From: JBAWAP01 sp049589355
GTDB taxonomy: Bacteria; Chloroflexota; Anaerolineae; VGOG01
Assembly: GCA_049589355.1 (NCBI GenBank)
Contig: JBAWAP010000032.1
Span: forward strand, 1-18,093
Direction of reading: 5' to 3'
DNA length: 18,093 nt
Within the stretch, counting starts at the first letter, position 1; the number at the start of each line of letters is the position of its first letter. The position numbers were made by a program, and so were the translations under genes. Of this stretch, positions 7,651 through 15,407 are shown in pieces. The notes under the pieces were generated by a model. The model was not told the origin of the DNA, did not search any database, and saw only the letters and a program-made list of their open reading frames with translations.

Positions 7651-9444
7651 GTGAAGTCGTCATTAAAACTAGCCAAGTTTCTAAAACCCTATTGGAAATG
7701 GGCCATCCTGGCCCCATTGCTCATGATCCTCGAAGTCGCCATGGACCTGATGCAGCCACGGCTGGTCCAGCGCATCGTTGATGAGGGGATCGCCAGGCTC
7801 GATATGTCCGTCGTCACCAACACTGGCCTGCTGATGGTTGGGCTGGCGCTCGTCGGCGCGGCGGGCGGCTTAGGCTGCACAGTGTTCGCTACGATGGCGG
7901 CACAGGGCTTTGGGGCCGACCTGCGCCACGCGCTCTTTCGCCATGTGCAGTCGTTCTCCTTTGGCAACCTGGACGACCTGGAGACGGGGCAGTTGATCAC
8001 GCGCTTGACCAACGACGTCACCCAGGTGCAGCAAGTGGTGGCGATGATGCTCAGGATTATGGTCAGAGCACCATTTATGCTCTTGGGGAGTCTGTTGATG
8101 GCGATTCTCACCAGTCCGCGGCTGGCGTTGCTGCTCCTCATCCTGACACCGTTGGTGCTGGTCGTGTTGATTTGGGTGATTGGCAAGGCGACCCCTCTGT
8201 TCGGACAGGTGCAGCGCAAGCTCGACGACCTGAACACGGTGATGCAGGAGAACCTGGCGGGCGTGCGCGTGGTCAAGGCCTTTGTGCGCGCCCAGCACGA
8301 GATTCAGCGCTTTAGGGCGACGAACGATGGCTTGATGGAACAGACCATTCGCGCGGCGCGGACCGTAGCCGTGGCGATGCCGTTCATGATGCTGGCTGTA
8401 AATCTAGGGGTAGTCGGTGTGATTTGGTTTGGTGGCCTCCAGGTGACCTACGGAACGATGCGGGTGGGGCAGATCATCGCCTTTGTCAACTATTTGATGC
8501 GCACGCTCATGTCGTTGATGATGGTCAGCATGTTGGTCATGATGACCGCGCGGGCCCAGGCGTCGGCAGAGCGCATCCAGGAAGTGCTGGATAGCGAACC
8601 ACAAATCCAGAACAGGCCCGATGCTGTGGCTGCACTTGCGGCACAGGGACGGGTGGCCTTCGAGAACGTGACGTTCAGCTACCATGGCCATGGTCACCAT
8701 CCGGTGCTCAGGGACATCAACTTCGTGGCCGAGCCGGGACAGACGGTGGCTATCCTGGGTGCAACGGGGTCGGGCAAGTCCAGCTTGATCCACCTGATCC
8801 CGCGTTTCTACGACGTGACCGGGGGGCGGGTGACGATTGATGGCGTAGACGTGCGCGACATTGAGAAAGAGATTCTGCGCCGCAACGTTGGCATCGCCCT
8901 GCAAGAATCGGTCTTGTTCACCGGGACGATCCGCGACAACATCCGCTACGGGCGTCCCGGCGCCACCGACGCAGAGGTGATCGCCGCGGCCCAGGCGGCC
9001 CAGGCCCACGAGTTTATCAGCGAATTCCCAGATGGATATGATACCGTGCTTGGCCAACGCGGCGTCAACCTGTCGGGAGGGCAGAAGCAGCGGGTCGCCA
9101 TTGCGCGTGCGTTGCTCATTCAGCCCGCCGTGCTGATCCTCGACGACAGCACCAGCTCCGTAGACGTGGAAACAGAGACCAAGATTCAGGATGTGCTGGA
9201 GGATGTGATGAAAGACCGCACGAGCCCTTCGGCTCCCCCTTCGACAGGCTCAGGGCAACGGCTCAGGACAAGTTTTGTGATCGCGCAGCGCATCAGCACG
9301 GTGCTGAATGCCGACAAGATCCTGGTGCTGGATGACGGCCAGATCGCCGCCGAAGGGACACACCGCGAGTTGTTGGCGTCGAGCCCGATCTATCGTGAGA
9401 TTTATGAATCCCAGTTGGGGAATGGAGTAACGGCCCATGCGTGA
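7651..9444 (+). CDS. heterodimeric ABC exporter, degenerate-site subunit (pair 1)
   Basis: A 597-residue half-transporter: six-helix exporter domain (about 15-310) followed by an ATPase domain (about 340-585). Walker A is GATGSGKSS (370-378) and the signature is LSGGQ (474-478). Walker B ends in Asp499 instead of the catalytic Glu (LILDDSTSSVD), and the H-loop has Gln546 instead of His (AQRIST). This is the non-catalytic half typical of BmrCD/YheIH, LmrCD and TM287/288-type drug exporters. Residues 526-541 are an insertion between D-loop and H-loop made by a dispersed repeat. The start is GTG, with AGGAG 13 bases upstream; the homologous subunit at 13638 begins with the same MKS, which supports it. 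The gene overlaps the next by eight bases. Confidence 0.93.
   Translation: MKSSLKLAKFLKPYWKWAILAPLLMILEVAMDLMQPRLVQRIVDEGIARLDMSVVTNTGLLMVGLALVGAAGGLGCTVFATMAAQGFGADLRHALFRHVQSFSFGNLDDLETGQLITRLTNDVTQVQQVVAMMLRIMVRAPFMLLGSLLMAILTSPRLALLLLILTPLVLVVLIWVIGKATPLFGQVQRKLDDLNTVMQENLAGVRVVKAFVRAQHEIQRFRATNDGLMEQTIRAARTVAVAMPFMMLAVNLGVVGVIWFGGLQVTYGTMRVGQIIAFVNYLMRTLMSLMMVSMLVMMTARAQASAERIQEVLDSEPQIQNRPDAVAALAAQGRVAFENVTFSYHGHGHHPVLRDINFVAEPGQTVAILGATGSGKSSLIHLIPRFYDVTGGRVTIDGVDVRDIEKEILRRNVGIALQESVLFTGTIRDNIRYGRPGATDAEVIAAAQAAQAHEFISEFPDGYDTVLGQRGVNLSGGQKQRVAIARALLIQPAVLILDDSTSSVDVETETKIQDVLEDVMKDRTSPSAPPSTGSGQRLRTSFVIAQRISTVLNADKILVLDDGQIAAEGTHRELLASSPIYREIYESQLGNGVTAHA
9226..9273 (-). repeat. 48-bp in-frame insertion carrying the dispersed repeat
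   Basis: The insertion contains CCTTCGACAGGCTCAGG (9238-9254), the inverted relative of the element at 7110. It adds 16 residues (PSAPPSTGSGQRLRTS) and is flanked by repeated Arg-Thr-Ser codons, as if a short target was duplicated. Homologous half-transporters read straight from RTS to FVIAQR. Confidence 0.7.
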
Positions 9445-11320
9445 AAATCGCCCCAATAATGGGGGAAACAGAAGACGCCCTCCGATGGTGGCAAGAGATG
9501 GCCCCGGTCGCCCACCGGGATTTGGCCCTGGTCACGGTGGACCGCCCGGCATGCAGATGATGGGCGGTATGGGCCGGGCCAGTGACGTGCAAGGCACGAT
9601 GCGCCGCCTGTGGGATTACTTGAAGCGCCCAAAATGGCTGTTGATTGGCACCGTGGCGTTGGTTGCTCTTTCATCGGGCCTGGCATTGCTGGGGCCTTAC
9701 TTGATGGGCATCGCCATTGACACGTACATCCTGGAAGGTGATTTGCTAGGTCTGGCCCGCACGGCGTTGCTGATGATCGGCGCTTATGGAGCGTCGTCGC
9801 TCGCCACCTGGCTGCAGCTTTATGTGATGGCGAGTGTAGCCCAACGCACTGTGCGCGACATCCGCAACGATCTCTTTGTCAAGCTACAAACGCTATCCCT
9901 ACGATTCTTCGACCGGCGCACCCACGGCGAGTTGATGAGCCGTCTGTCGAACGATGTGGAGAACATTAGTAACGTGTTGAGTCAGGGTGTTACCCAGTTC
10001 ATCTCCAGCGTCTTGAGCGTCGCCGGGGTGGTGGTGGTGATGTGCCTGATCAACTGGCGCTTAGCCCTGGTCAGCCTGGTCACGATCCCACTGGTGGTCT
10101 TTTTGAGCGGTGCAATGGCGGTGCAGACGCGCGAGGGATTTCGTGAACAGCAAGAGACGTTGGGCGAGATGAATGGCATCATTGAGGAGACGATCACCGG
10201 GCAGCGTGTGGTCCAGGCCTACGTGCGCGAGCAGGTGGCCATTGACGAGTTTGACGTCGCCAACCGCAAGTTACAAAGCGCAGCGACGAAAGCCGAGATA
10301 TTTTCCGGGTTCATGGGACCTATGATGAACTTGATCAACAACCTGGGGTTTGCCATCATCGCGGGCAGCGGCGGCTGGATGGTGCTGCGGGGCGTGGCGA
10401 CCGTGGGCACGATCGCCAGCTTCATCAACTACGCACGGAATTTTTCACAGCCGTTAAATCAGCTTGCCCAACTGTACGCCCAAATCCAGGGGGCCATCGC
10501 GGGCGCGGAGCGCGTCTTTGAGATTCTGGACGAGGTGCCAGAGCTGGCCGATGTGCCGGATGCCCAGCCGCTTGAGCAGGTCGCGGGCGATGTGGTTTTC
10601 GAGGACGTCTGCTTCGGCTACGAGCCTGACGTGCCCGTGCTCAAACACGTTGATTTTCACGCTGAGCCCGGGCGGACCATCGCCCTGGTCGGCCCGACGG
10701 GGGCGGGCAAGACGACCATCGTCAACCTGCTGACGCGGTTCTATGACATTGACGGCGGCCAGATCGCCATTGACGGGACTGACATCCGCCGGGTGAAGAA
10801 AGCCGACCTGCGCCGCCAACTGGGCATCGTGTTACAGGACACGTTCCTGTTCTCCGATACGGTGATGGAGAACATCCGCTACGGGCGGCTCGACGCCACG
10901 GACAAAGAGGTCACCGCCGCGGCCAAGCTCGCCAACGCCGACCAGTTCATCCGTCGCCTGCCACAAGGCTATCAGACCGAGCTTTCGGAGCGAGGCGGCA
11001 ATCTGAGCCAGGGGCAGCGGCAGTTGCTGGCCATCGCGCGCGCCATCCTCGCCGATCCGGGCATCCTCATTCTGGACGAGGCGACCAGCAGCGTGGACAC
11101 CCGCACGGAAAAGCACATCCAGGAGGCGATGCTGCGGCTGATGGAGGGACGCACCAGTTTCGTCATCGCCCACCGCTTGAGCACCATCCGCGAGGCCGAC
11201 AAGATTCTCGTCATCAACGGCGGTCGCATCATTGAGCGCGGCACCCACGATGAACTGCTGGCCCAGCGCGGGTTCTATCACAATTTGTATATGAGCCAGT
11301 TCAAAGGCCAGGCTGCGTGA
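9437..11320 (+). CDS. heterodimeric ABC exporter, catalytic-site subunit (pair 1)
   Basis: A 627-residue half-transporter that pairs with the upstream subunit. Residues 1-50 are a Gly/Pro/Arg/Met-rich cytoplasmic extension; six transmembrane helices span about 60-355; the ATPase domain follows. Walker A is GPTGAGKTT (419-427). The signature is the non-canonical LSQGQ (523-527). Walker B has the catalytic Glu548 (LILDEATSSVD) and the H-loop His579 (AHRLST). With the partner's LSGGQ it builds one competent ATP site, while the other site is degenerate, as in TM287/288-type exporters. The ATG overlaps the previous stop by eight bases. Substrates of this class are drugs, lipids or peptides; nothing here narrows the choice. 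Confidence 0.95.
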   Translation: MRENRPNNGGNRRRPPMVARDGPGRPPGFGPGHGGPPGMQMMGGMGRASDVQGTMRRLWDYLKRPKWLLIGTVALVALSSGLALLGPYLMGIAIDTYILEGDLLGLARTALLMIGAYGASSLATWLQLYVMASVAQRTVRDIRNDLFVKLQTLSLRFFDRRTHGELMSRLSNDVENISNVLSQGVTQFISSVLSVAGVVVVMCLINWRLALVSLVTIPLVVFLSGAMAVQTREGFREQQETLGEMNGIIEETITGQRVVQAYVREQVAIDEFDVANRKLQSAATKAEIFSGFMGPMMNLINNLGFAIIAGSGGWMVLRGVATVGTIASFINYARNFSQPLNQLAQLYAQIQGAIAGAERVFEILDEVPELADVPDAQPLEQVAGDVVFEDVCFGYEPDVPVLKHVDFHAEPGRTIALVGPTGAGKTTIVNLLTRFYDIDGGQIAIDGTDIRRVKKADLRRQLGIVLQDTFLFSDTVMENIRYGRLDATDKEVTAAAKLANADQFIRRLPQGYQTELSERGGNLSQGQRQLLAIARAILADPGILILDEATSSVDTRTEKHIQEAMLRLMEGRTSFVIAHRLSTIREADKILVINGGRIIERGTHDELLAQRGFYHNLYMSQFKGQAA

Positions 11321-11373
11321 GACGGATCTGAGGCTGGGTCCACTGATGCCATGCCTCCGTCAGAGAACGGCGC

Positions 11374-11415
11374 GACACCGCTTTCACCTTCACCTTGCCG
11401 GTAGCCGAGGCCTAA
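11374..11415 (+). pseudogene. remnant of a histidine-kinase 3' end
   Basis: This stretch encodes DTAFTFTLPVAEA and a stop, matching the last codons of the intact kinase (TTFTFTLSVAEA). Over 39 bases, 34 agree with 7338-7376, and the similarity continues past the stop for about 20 bases, then to another hairpin. No other part of a kinase gene is present. It lies 53 bases after the ABC pair and directly before the PadR promoter, so it is the tail of a lost or recombined paralogous kinase gene. Confidence 0.75.
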
Positions 11416-11438
11416 CCCGAGCGCCCGGAGGTAGAGTT

Positions 11439-11473
11439 CCCCCGCCAAGTGATTTGACAGGCGGGGGATTTTT
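11439..11473 (+). terminator. Rho-independent terminator after ABC pair 1 and kinase remnant
   Basis: A perfect 8-bp stem (CCCCCGCC at 11439-11446 with GGCGGGGG at 11460-11467) is followed by ATTTTT. It occupies the place that the kinase terminator holds at 7400. Its right arm is also the spacer of the PadR promoter. Confidence 0.8.
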
Positions 11474-11482
11474 AGTTATAAT
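11454..11482 (+). promoter_or_regulatory. consensus promoter of the PadR operon, embedded in the terminator
   Basis: TTGACA (11454-11459), 17-base spacer, TATAAT (11477-11482): both boxes are perfect. The -35 box lies in the terminator loop and the spacer contains the terminator's right arm and T run. Transcripts from upstream therefore end inside the promoter that starts the next operon. Confidence 0.85.
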
Positions 11483-11483
11483 A

Positions 11484-11502
11484 TATATGTCTTGATCATA
11501 TA
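11484..11502. promoter_or_regulatory. candidate PadR operator
   Basis: TATATG (11484-11489) and CATATA (11497-11502) form a perfect inverted repeat with a seven-base centre, just after the -10 box and over the likely transcription start. PadR proteins usually repress their own promoter at such AT-rich dyads; the assignment is by position. Confidence 0.5.
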
Positions 11503-11537
11503 GAAGACGTTATCTAGAAATCTGCGGAGGTTCGAGG

Positions 11538-11942
11538 ATGTGCAACGGGCATCATGGTAAGCATGGGAACGAGGAAGGGCACTGCTGCCCACCGGGAGGC
11601 CGCGTGCGCGGCTTCATCCAGCCCTGGCTGCTGCTGCTGCTCGCCCAGAATCCGGCCCACGGTTACGAGTTGATGGAGCGGCTGGGCCAGGACGAGGAGA
11701 CCCCCGGAGCCGATCCCGGGCTGCTCTACCGCACGCTGCGCCAGTTCGAGGATGATGGGCTGGTCCGTTCGTCGTGGGACACAGAGGGGAGTGGCCCGGC
11801 TCGTCGGGTGTACGAGGTCACCGACGAGGGGGTGGAATATCTGCGTGCCTGGGTGGTGAACATCCGCAGGACGCGGGAGCGATTGGACCGCTTCCTGGCC
11901 GAATACCAGACGTATTTCCAATCATCAGAAGAAGGGAGGTGA
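11538..11942 (+). CDS. PadR-family regulator with Cys/His-rich N-terminus
   Basis: A 134-residue winged-helix regulator. Residues about 25-108 carry the PadR core: PWLLLLLAQNPAHGYELMER, then DPGLLYRTLRQFEDDGLV and GPARRVYEVTDEG. A C-terminal helix (about 108-127) gives dimerisation. The first 22 residues are unusual: Cys2, His5, His6, His9, His15, Cys16 and Cys17, a likely metal- or redox-sensing site. A GGAGG site seven bases upstream fixes the start. It heads an operon with a small protein bearing a similar Cys/His N-terminus five bases downstream. It probably represses this operon, through the dyad at 11484, until a metal or another ligand binds. The family is secure; the ligand is inferred. 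Confidence 0.93.
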   Translation: MCNGHHGKHGNEEGHCCPPGGRVRGFIQPWLLLLLAQNPAHGYELMERLGQDEETPGADPGLLYRTLRQFEDDGLVRSSWDTEGSGPARRVYEVTDEGVEYLRAWVVNIRRTRERLDRFLAEYQTYFQSSEEGR

Positions 11943-11947
11943 ACGAT

Positions 11948-12151
11948 ATGTGTGGACACGGTGGTTATCACGGCCATCACGGCTACGGCTGCTGCTGCGG
12001 GCCCGCCGACTGCGGGCCAGGGCACCATTTTGGCCGGCGCTTCGCCACCCGCGAGGAACGCATCGCCCGGCTGGAGGAGTACCTGCAGGACCTGCAGGCC
12101 GAGGCCAAGGCCGTGGAAGAGCGCATCGCCGAGTTCAAAGCGACCGGATAA
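11948..12151 (+). CDS. small Cys/His-rich coiled-coil protein
   Basis: A 67-residue protein. Residues 1-30 are rich in Cys (2, 15, 16, 17, 22), His (4, 8, 10, 11, 26, 27) and Gly, then residues 34-64 form one charged helix (REERIARLEEYL, DLQAEAKAVEERI) likely to be a coiled coil. The start is preceded by GGGAGGTG at a good distance, and the gene follows PadR by five bases. The layout (metal-ligand-rich head, coiled-coil tail) resembles DUF5320-type small proteins, but I do not recognise it with certainty. It could be a metal buffer, or a partner that tunes the PadR protein, whose N-terminus it echoes. No membrane segment is present. Confidence 0.8.
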   Translation: MCGHGGYHGHHGYGCCCGPADCGPGHHFGRRFATREERIARLEEYLQDLQAEAKAVEERIAEFKATG

Positions 12152-12161
12152 GGACGAGGCA

Positions 12162-12195
12162 GCGGGTGGTGCATCCCCAGGGATGCACCACCCGC
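12162..12195. repeat. perfect 16-bp palindrome with two-base centre
   Basis: GCGGGTGGTGCATCCC (12162-12177) is followed by CA and then by its exact reverse complement. It lies 10 bases after the small Cys/His protein gene and 90 bases before the next start. There is no T run, so it is either a REP-like element, a cruciform or an mRNA stem that separates the regulator pair from the downstream genes. The rest of the gap to 12286 shows nothing recognisable. Confidence 0.75.
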
Positions 12196-12286
12196 CCGAA
12201 TTGCGTATGGAGGTCAAGCGGACGGGCGGCCTGGATGCCACACCAGTCAAGCCAGAACGATCTGTAATATGCCAGGAGGGAAAGGA

Positions 12287-12511
12287 ATGTCGAAGTTCCT
12301 GAGGAAGTACGTGCGTAAGCTTCACCGTTGGCTGGCCATACCGAGCGTAGCTCTGATTCTCATCGTGCTACTGGCACGGGGTACATCCCTTGGATACGCT
12401 GCTCAACGGTTCCAGCAGATCCTGATGCTGTCCATGGCCATCACCGGACTTTATCTGTTGGTCTTGCCGTGGTGGACCAAATGGCGCAGGCGTGAGAGGA
12501 GAACACGATGA
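12287..12511 (+). CDS. small membrane protein, PepSY-associated-helix-like
   Basis: A 74-residue protein with a basic N-terminus (SKFLRKYVRKLHRWLAIP) and two hydrophobic helices at about 18-32 and 48-64, ending in a basic tail. The KLHRWLAIP-type start and the tGLYLLVLPWW end resemble PepSY-associated membrane-helix proteins; no PepSY domain itself is present. The ATG at 12287 is preferred over 12269 because AGGAGGG lies six bases before it. The stop overlaps the cupin start (ATGA), so the two are coupled. The function is unknown; it may anchor or assist a membrane redox or export partner. Confidence 0.75.
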   Translation: MSKFLRKYVRKLHRWLAIPSVALILIVLLARGTSLGYAAQRFQQILMLSMAITGLYLLVLPWWTKWRRRERRTR

Positions 12512-12816
12512 CGTACCACATCGTAGAAACAGGAGGGTTGGAAAGCTTTTCACCGGACGGAGTGCGCCCAACACCGCTGCTTGACACCGGCGAGGTCCGG
12601 GCGCTGCTGCTGAACCTGGCCGCCGGCCAGGCGGTGGCGCCGTGCCAGATGCCCTCCACAGTGCTCTACTACGTCATTGAAGGGCAGGGACACCTGCGTG
12701 TGGACCGTGAGCAGGCCGAACTTCGGAGTGGCTCACTAGCGGTGGTGCCGGCCGGTGCTGTGCGCGCCATCTCCGCCGCCGACCCCATGCGTGTGCTGGC
12801 AGTCCAGGTGTTGTGA
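12508..12816 (+). CDS. single-domain cupin lacking the usual metal ligands
   Basis: A 102-residue protein with the cupin beta-barrel pattern: the first motif centres on VLYYVIEGQGHLRVD and the second on LRSGSLAVVPAGAVRAISA. The HxH and later His residues that bind metal in most cupins are missing; PCQMPST stands in their place with Cys48 and no His. It may therefore be a ligand-binding or structural cupin rather than a metalloenzyme. AGAGGAG six bases upstream sets the start. It overlaps the small membrane protein gene and is followed at 11 bases by the PIG-L gene, so the three form one transcription unit. Confidence 0.85.
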   Translation: MTYHIVETGGLESFSPDGVRPTPLLDTGEVRALLLNLAAGQAVAPCQMPSTVLYYVIEGQGHLRVDREQAELRSGSLAVVPAGAVRAISAADPMRVLAVQVL

Positions 12817-12827
12817 GGAGGAGACTT

Positions 12828-13529
12828 GTGCCGGATTGGGAGCCTGTAGTCCTGGCCGTCTTTGCTCATCCCGACGACGAGACGTTTCGCTGCGGCGGCA
12901 CGCTGGCGCTGCTGGCCCGGCGCGGCGTGCGCGTCTGGCTGCTGTGCGCCACGCGGGGCGAGGCCGGGATCCCCGGCGCCTCCCCGGAGCAGGCCGGGCG
13001 AATCCGTCAGGCCGAGCTCGAATGCGCCTGCCGCGCCCTGGGCTTGCAGCCGCCCCACTTCCTGGACTATCGCGACGGGACGCTATCCCAGGTGGACGAG
13101 GCGGAGGCCGTCGAGCAGGTGGTGCGAGCCGTGCAGGCACTGCGCCCCCAGGTGCTGCTCACCTGGCCCCCCGATGGCCTCTCCGGGCATCCAGACCACA
13201 TGGCCGTCAGCCGCTGGGCTTCGCTGGCCTTTGAGCGAGCAAGCGCACTGGGGCCGGACGCGCCGCTGGCCCTCTACTACCTGGCCGTGCCCCGTTCTGT
13301 AGCTGAAGCCCTGGGGCTCTCTCACCTGCATGCCGTGCCCGATGAAGAGGTAACCCTGACCGTGGACGTGGGGCCGGTCTGGGAACAGAAGCTGGCTGCC
13401 ATCCGCTGTCATCGCACGCAACTGGGAGGATCGCCTATCCTGGCGGCCCCGCCGGAGCGGCAACGTCTGTTTCTCGGCGTGGAGCATTTCCAACGGGCTG
13501 CGGAGACGGAAGGGCCAGACACCTCCTGA
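12828..13529 (+). CDS. PIG-L/LmbE-family zinc deacetylase
   Basis: A 233-residue enzyme of the N-acetylglucosaminyl deacetylase family (MshB, BshB, LmbE). The zinc site is visible: AHPDDE (His14, Asp16/Asp17) and GHPDH (His121, His124). The family removes an acetyl group from GlcNAc-linked substrates, as in mycothiol or bacillithiol synthesis, or from glycolipids; the actual substrate is not shown. The GTG at 12828 is chosen because AGGAGGAG ends four to six bases before it; an in-frame GTG at 12813 would place that site inside the gene. No signal peptide is present, so it is cytoplasmic. A diverged copy of its C-terminal third recurs at 17304, after ABC pair 2. Confidence 0.92.
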   Translation: MPDWEPVVLAVFAHPDDETFRCGGTLALLARRGVRVWLLCATRGEAGIPGASPEQAGRIRQAELECACRALGLQPPHFLDYRDGTLSQVDEAEAVEQVVRAVQALRPQVLLTWPPDGLSGHPDHMAVSRWASLAFERASALGPDAPLALYYLAVPRSVAEALGLSHLHAVPDEEVTLTVDVGPVWEQKLAAIRCHRTQLGGSPILAAPPERQRLFLGVEHFQRAAETEGPDTS

Positions 13530-13637
13530 CGGTGGTTGGGGGAAGCACAGGTACAGCCATCCGTATCACTGCCCGCCGGATTTGACCCGGAATCAGAGAA
13601 ATAAGTCATAGCAAAAAAGAAAGGAGTTGGAACAAGC

Positions 13638-15407
13638 ATGAAATCCATTACACAGCTCTGGCGTTTTGTGAAACCCTACGGTCGCCTGGCCGTTCTGGGT
13701 CTGCTGCTGCTGGCAGTCGTCGTCGCGGTGGATCTGGCCCTGCCACGCCTGGTACAGCAGTTGATCAACACCGGCATCCGGCAGCGCGACATGGGCGCCA
13801 TTTTGAACGTCTCGCTGATCATGATCGGCCTCACCCTGGTCAGCGCCGCCGGCACGGTCGGCAGTATGCTCTTTGCCGTACGGGTGTCGCAGATGGCGGC
13901 GACCGACATGCGCCGCGAGCTTTTTGTTCACATCCAGTCCTTCTCCTTCGCCAACCTGGACCGCTTGCAGACCGGACAGCTCGTTACCCGTTTGACCAGC
14001 GACATCTCCCAGGTCGCGCAGTTCATCTGGATGACCATGCGCTCCTTTGTGCGCGCGCCGCTGATGATCGTGGGCAGTCTAATCCTGGTGTTCTTAACCA
14101 ACTGGCAGTTGGGTCTGCTGATGTTGGTGCTGATGCCCATTACCATCGTGATCTTTATGTTCTACGCCAGCAAAGCACAGCCGCTGTTCATGCAGGTGCT
14201 GCGCAAACTCGAACGCCTGAACACGATATTGCAGGAGAACTTGGCCGGGGTGCGCGTCGTCAAAGCCTTCGTGCGCGCTGGCCACGAGAACAGGCGCTTT
14301 GATACGGCCAACGTCGACCTCATGGGGCGCGCGATTCGGGTGGAGCGCATGCTGGCGGTCTTGTCACCCACGCTGCGCTTGCTGGTCAATCTGGGCCTCG
14401 TCGCCGTGGTGTGGTTCGGTGGCGTCCAGGTTGTGGAAGGTACCCTCAACGTGGGCGAGCTCGTCGCCCTGAGCAACTATGTGTGGTGGGTCATAATGCC
14501 GTTGGTCATGTTGAGCCTGAGCGTGGGTTTCATCTCCTCGGCCGACGCTTCGACCCAGCGCATTTTCGAGGTGCTGGATAGCCAGCCAGAGGTGGTGGAC
14601 GATGCCCGCGCGGAGGCGCTCCCGGCGGTCAAAGGACGGGTGGCCCTTGAGAACGTCGCCTTTACCTACGGCGGGCACGATGAGAACGCGGTGCTCGAGG
14701 GCATCAACCTGGTGGTGGAGCCGGGGGAAACGGTGGCCTTCGTCGGCGCCACCGGCGCCGGCAAGAGCACCCTGATCAACCTCGTCCCGCGCCTCTACGA
14801 CGTGAGCGAGGGGCGCGTGACCCTCGATGGGGTTGACGTGCGTGATGTCACGCTGGACTCGTTGCGCGCCCAGGTGGGCACCGTTCTCCAGGAAACGGTG
14901 CTGTTCAGCGGGACGGTAGGCGATAACATCCGCTATGGCCGCCCCGGCGCCAGCGATGAAGAGGTGGTGGCCGCAGCCCAGGCAGCCCAGGCGCATGATT
15001 TTATCATGAGTTTTCCGGCCGGCTACGACACCCTGATCGGACAGCGCGGCGTGAACCTCTCGGGTGGGCAGAAACAGCGCATCGCCATCGCCCGCGCCCT
15101 GCTGGCCCGGCCCCGTGTGCTCATCATGGACGACAGCACGAGCTCGGTGGACGTGGAAACGGAGGGCAAGATCCTGTCGGCGCTCGACCGCCTGGTGGCC
15201 GGCGCGGATGGGTACATCCGTACGCGCTTGGTCGTGGCCCAGCGTATCAGTACCATCATGAACGCCGACAGGATCGTCGTGCTTGATCGAGGCCGGATCG
15301 CGGCGAGCGGGACGCATCGCGAGTTGCTGGCCTCCAGCCCCATCTACCGCGAAATCTACCAATCGCAACTTGGCAATCACGAGGGAGGAGCATCCCATGA
15401 AGGATAA
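13638..15407 (+). CDS. heterodimeric ABC exporter, degenerate-site subunit (pair 2)
   Basis: A 589-residue half-transporter, closely parallel to the 7651 gene. Six membrane helices (about 15-310) precede an ATPase domain with Walker A GATGAGKST (370-378) and LSGGQ (474-478). Walker B ends in Asp499 in place of Glu (LIMDDSTSSVD), and the H-loop is Gln535 (AQRIST). The motif positions agree with pair 1 until the pair-1 insertion, which is absent here. AAGGAG 11 bases upstream supports the ATG. The 108 bases between the PIG-L stop and this gene show only a poor promoter candidate, so it may be read with the PadR operon. It overlaps the next gene by 11 bases. Confidence 0.95.
   Translation: MKSITQLWRFVKPYGRLAVLGLLLLAVVVAVDLALPRLVQQLINTGIRQRDMGAILNVSLIMIGLTLVSAAGTVGSMLFAVRVSQMAATDMRRELFVHIQSFSFANLDRLQTGQLVTRLTSDISQVAQFIWMTMRSFVRAPLMIVGSLILVFLTNWQLGLLMLVLMPITIVIFMFYASKAQPLFMQVLRKLERLNTILQENLAGVRVVKAFVRAGHENRRFDTANVDLMGRAIRVERMLAVLSPTLRLLVNLGLVAVVWFGGVQVVEGTLNVGELVALSNYVWWVIMPLVMLSLSVGFISSADASTQRIFEVLDSQPEVVDDARAEALPAVKGRVALENVAFTYGGHDENAVLEGINLVVEPGETVAFVGATGAGKSTLINLVPRLYDVSEGRVTLDGVDVRDVTLDSLRAQVGTVLQETVLFSGTVGDNIRYGRPGASDEEVVAAAQAAQAHDFIMSFPAGYDTLIGQRGVNLSGGQKQRIAIARALLARPRVLIMDDSTSSVDVETEGKILSALDRLVAGADGYIRTRLVVAQRISTIMNADRIVVLDRGRIAASGTHRELLASSPIYREIYQSQLGNHEGGASHEG

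Noticed and set aside
11774..11947. Long upstream extension of the small Cys/His protein
   Set aside because: It overlaps the PadR gene in another frame; the ATG at 11948 follows GGGAGGTG and gives a sensible protein.
13582..13615. Possible promoter before ABC pair 2 (TTGACC at 13582)
   Set aside because: No acceptable -10 box at a proper distance; the surrounding 108 bases show no other clear feature.
15283..15396. Longer start for the second ABC subunit of pair 2 at 15283
   Set aside because: The extra 38 codons lie entirely within the upstream subunit gene in another frame; the ATG at 15397 has a strong ribosome-binding site.
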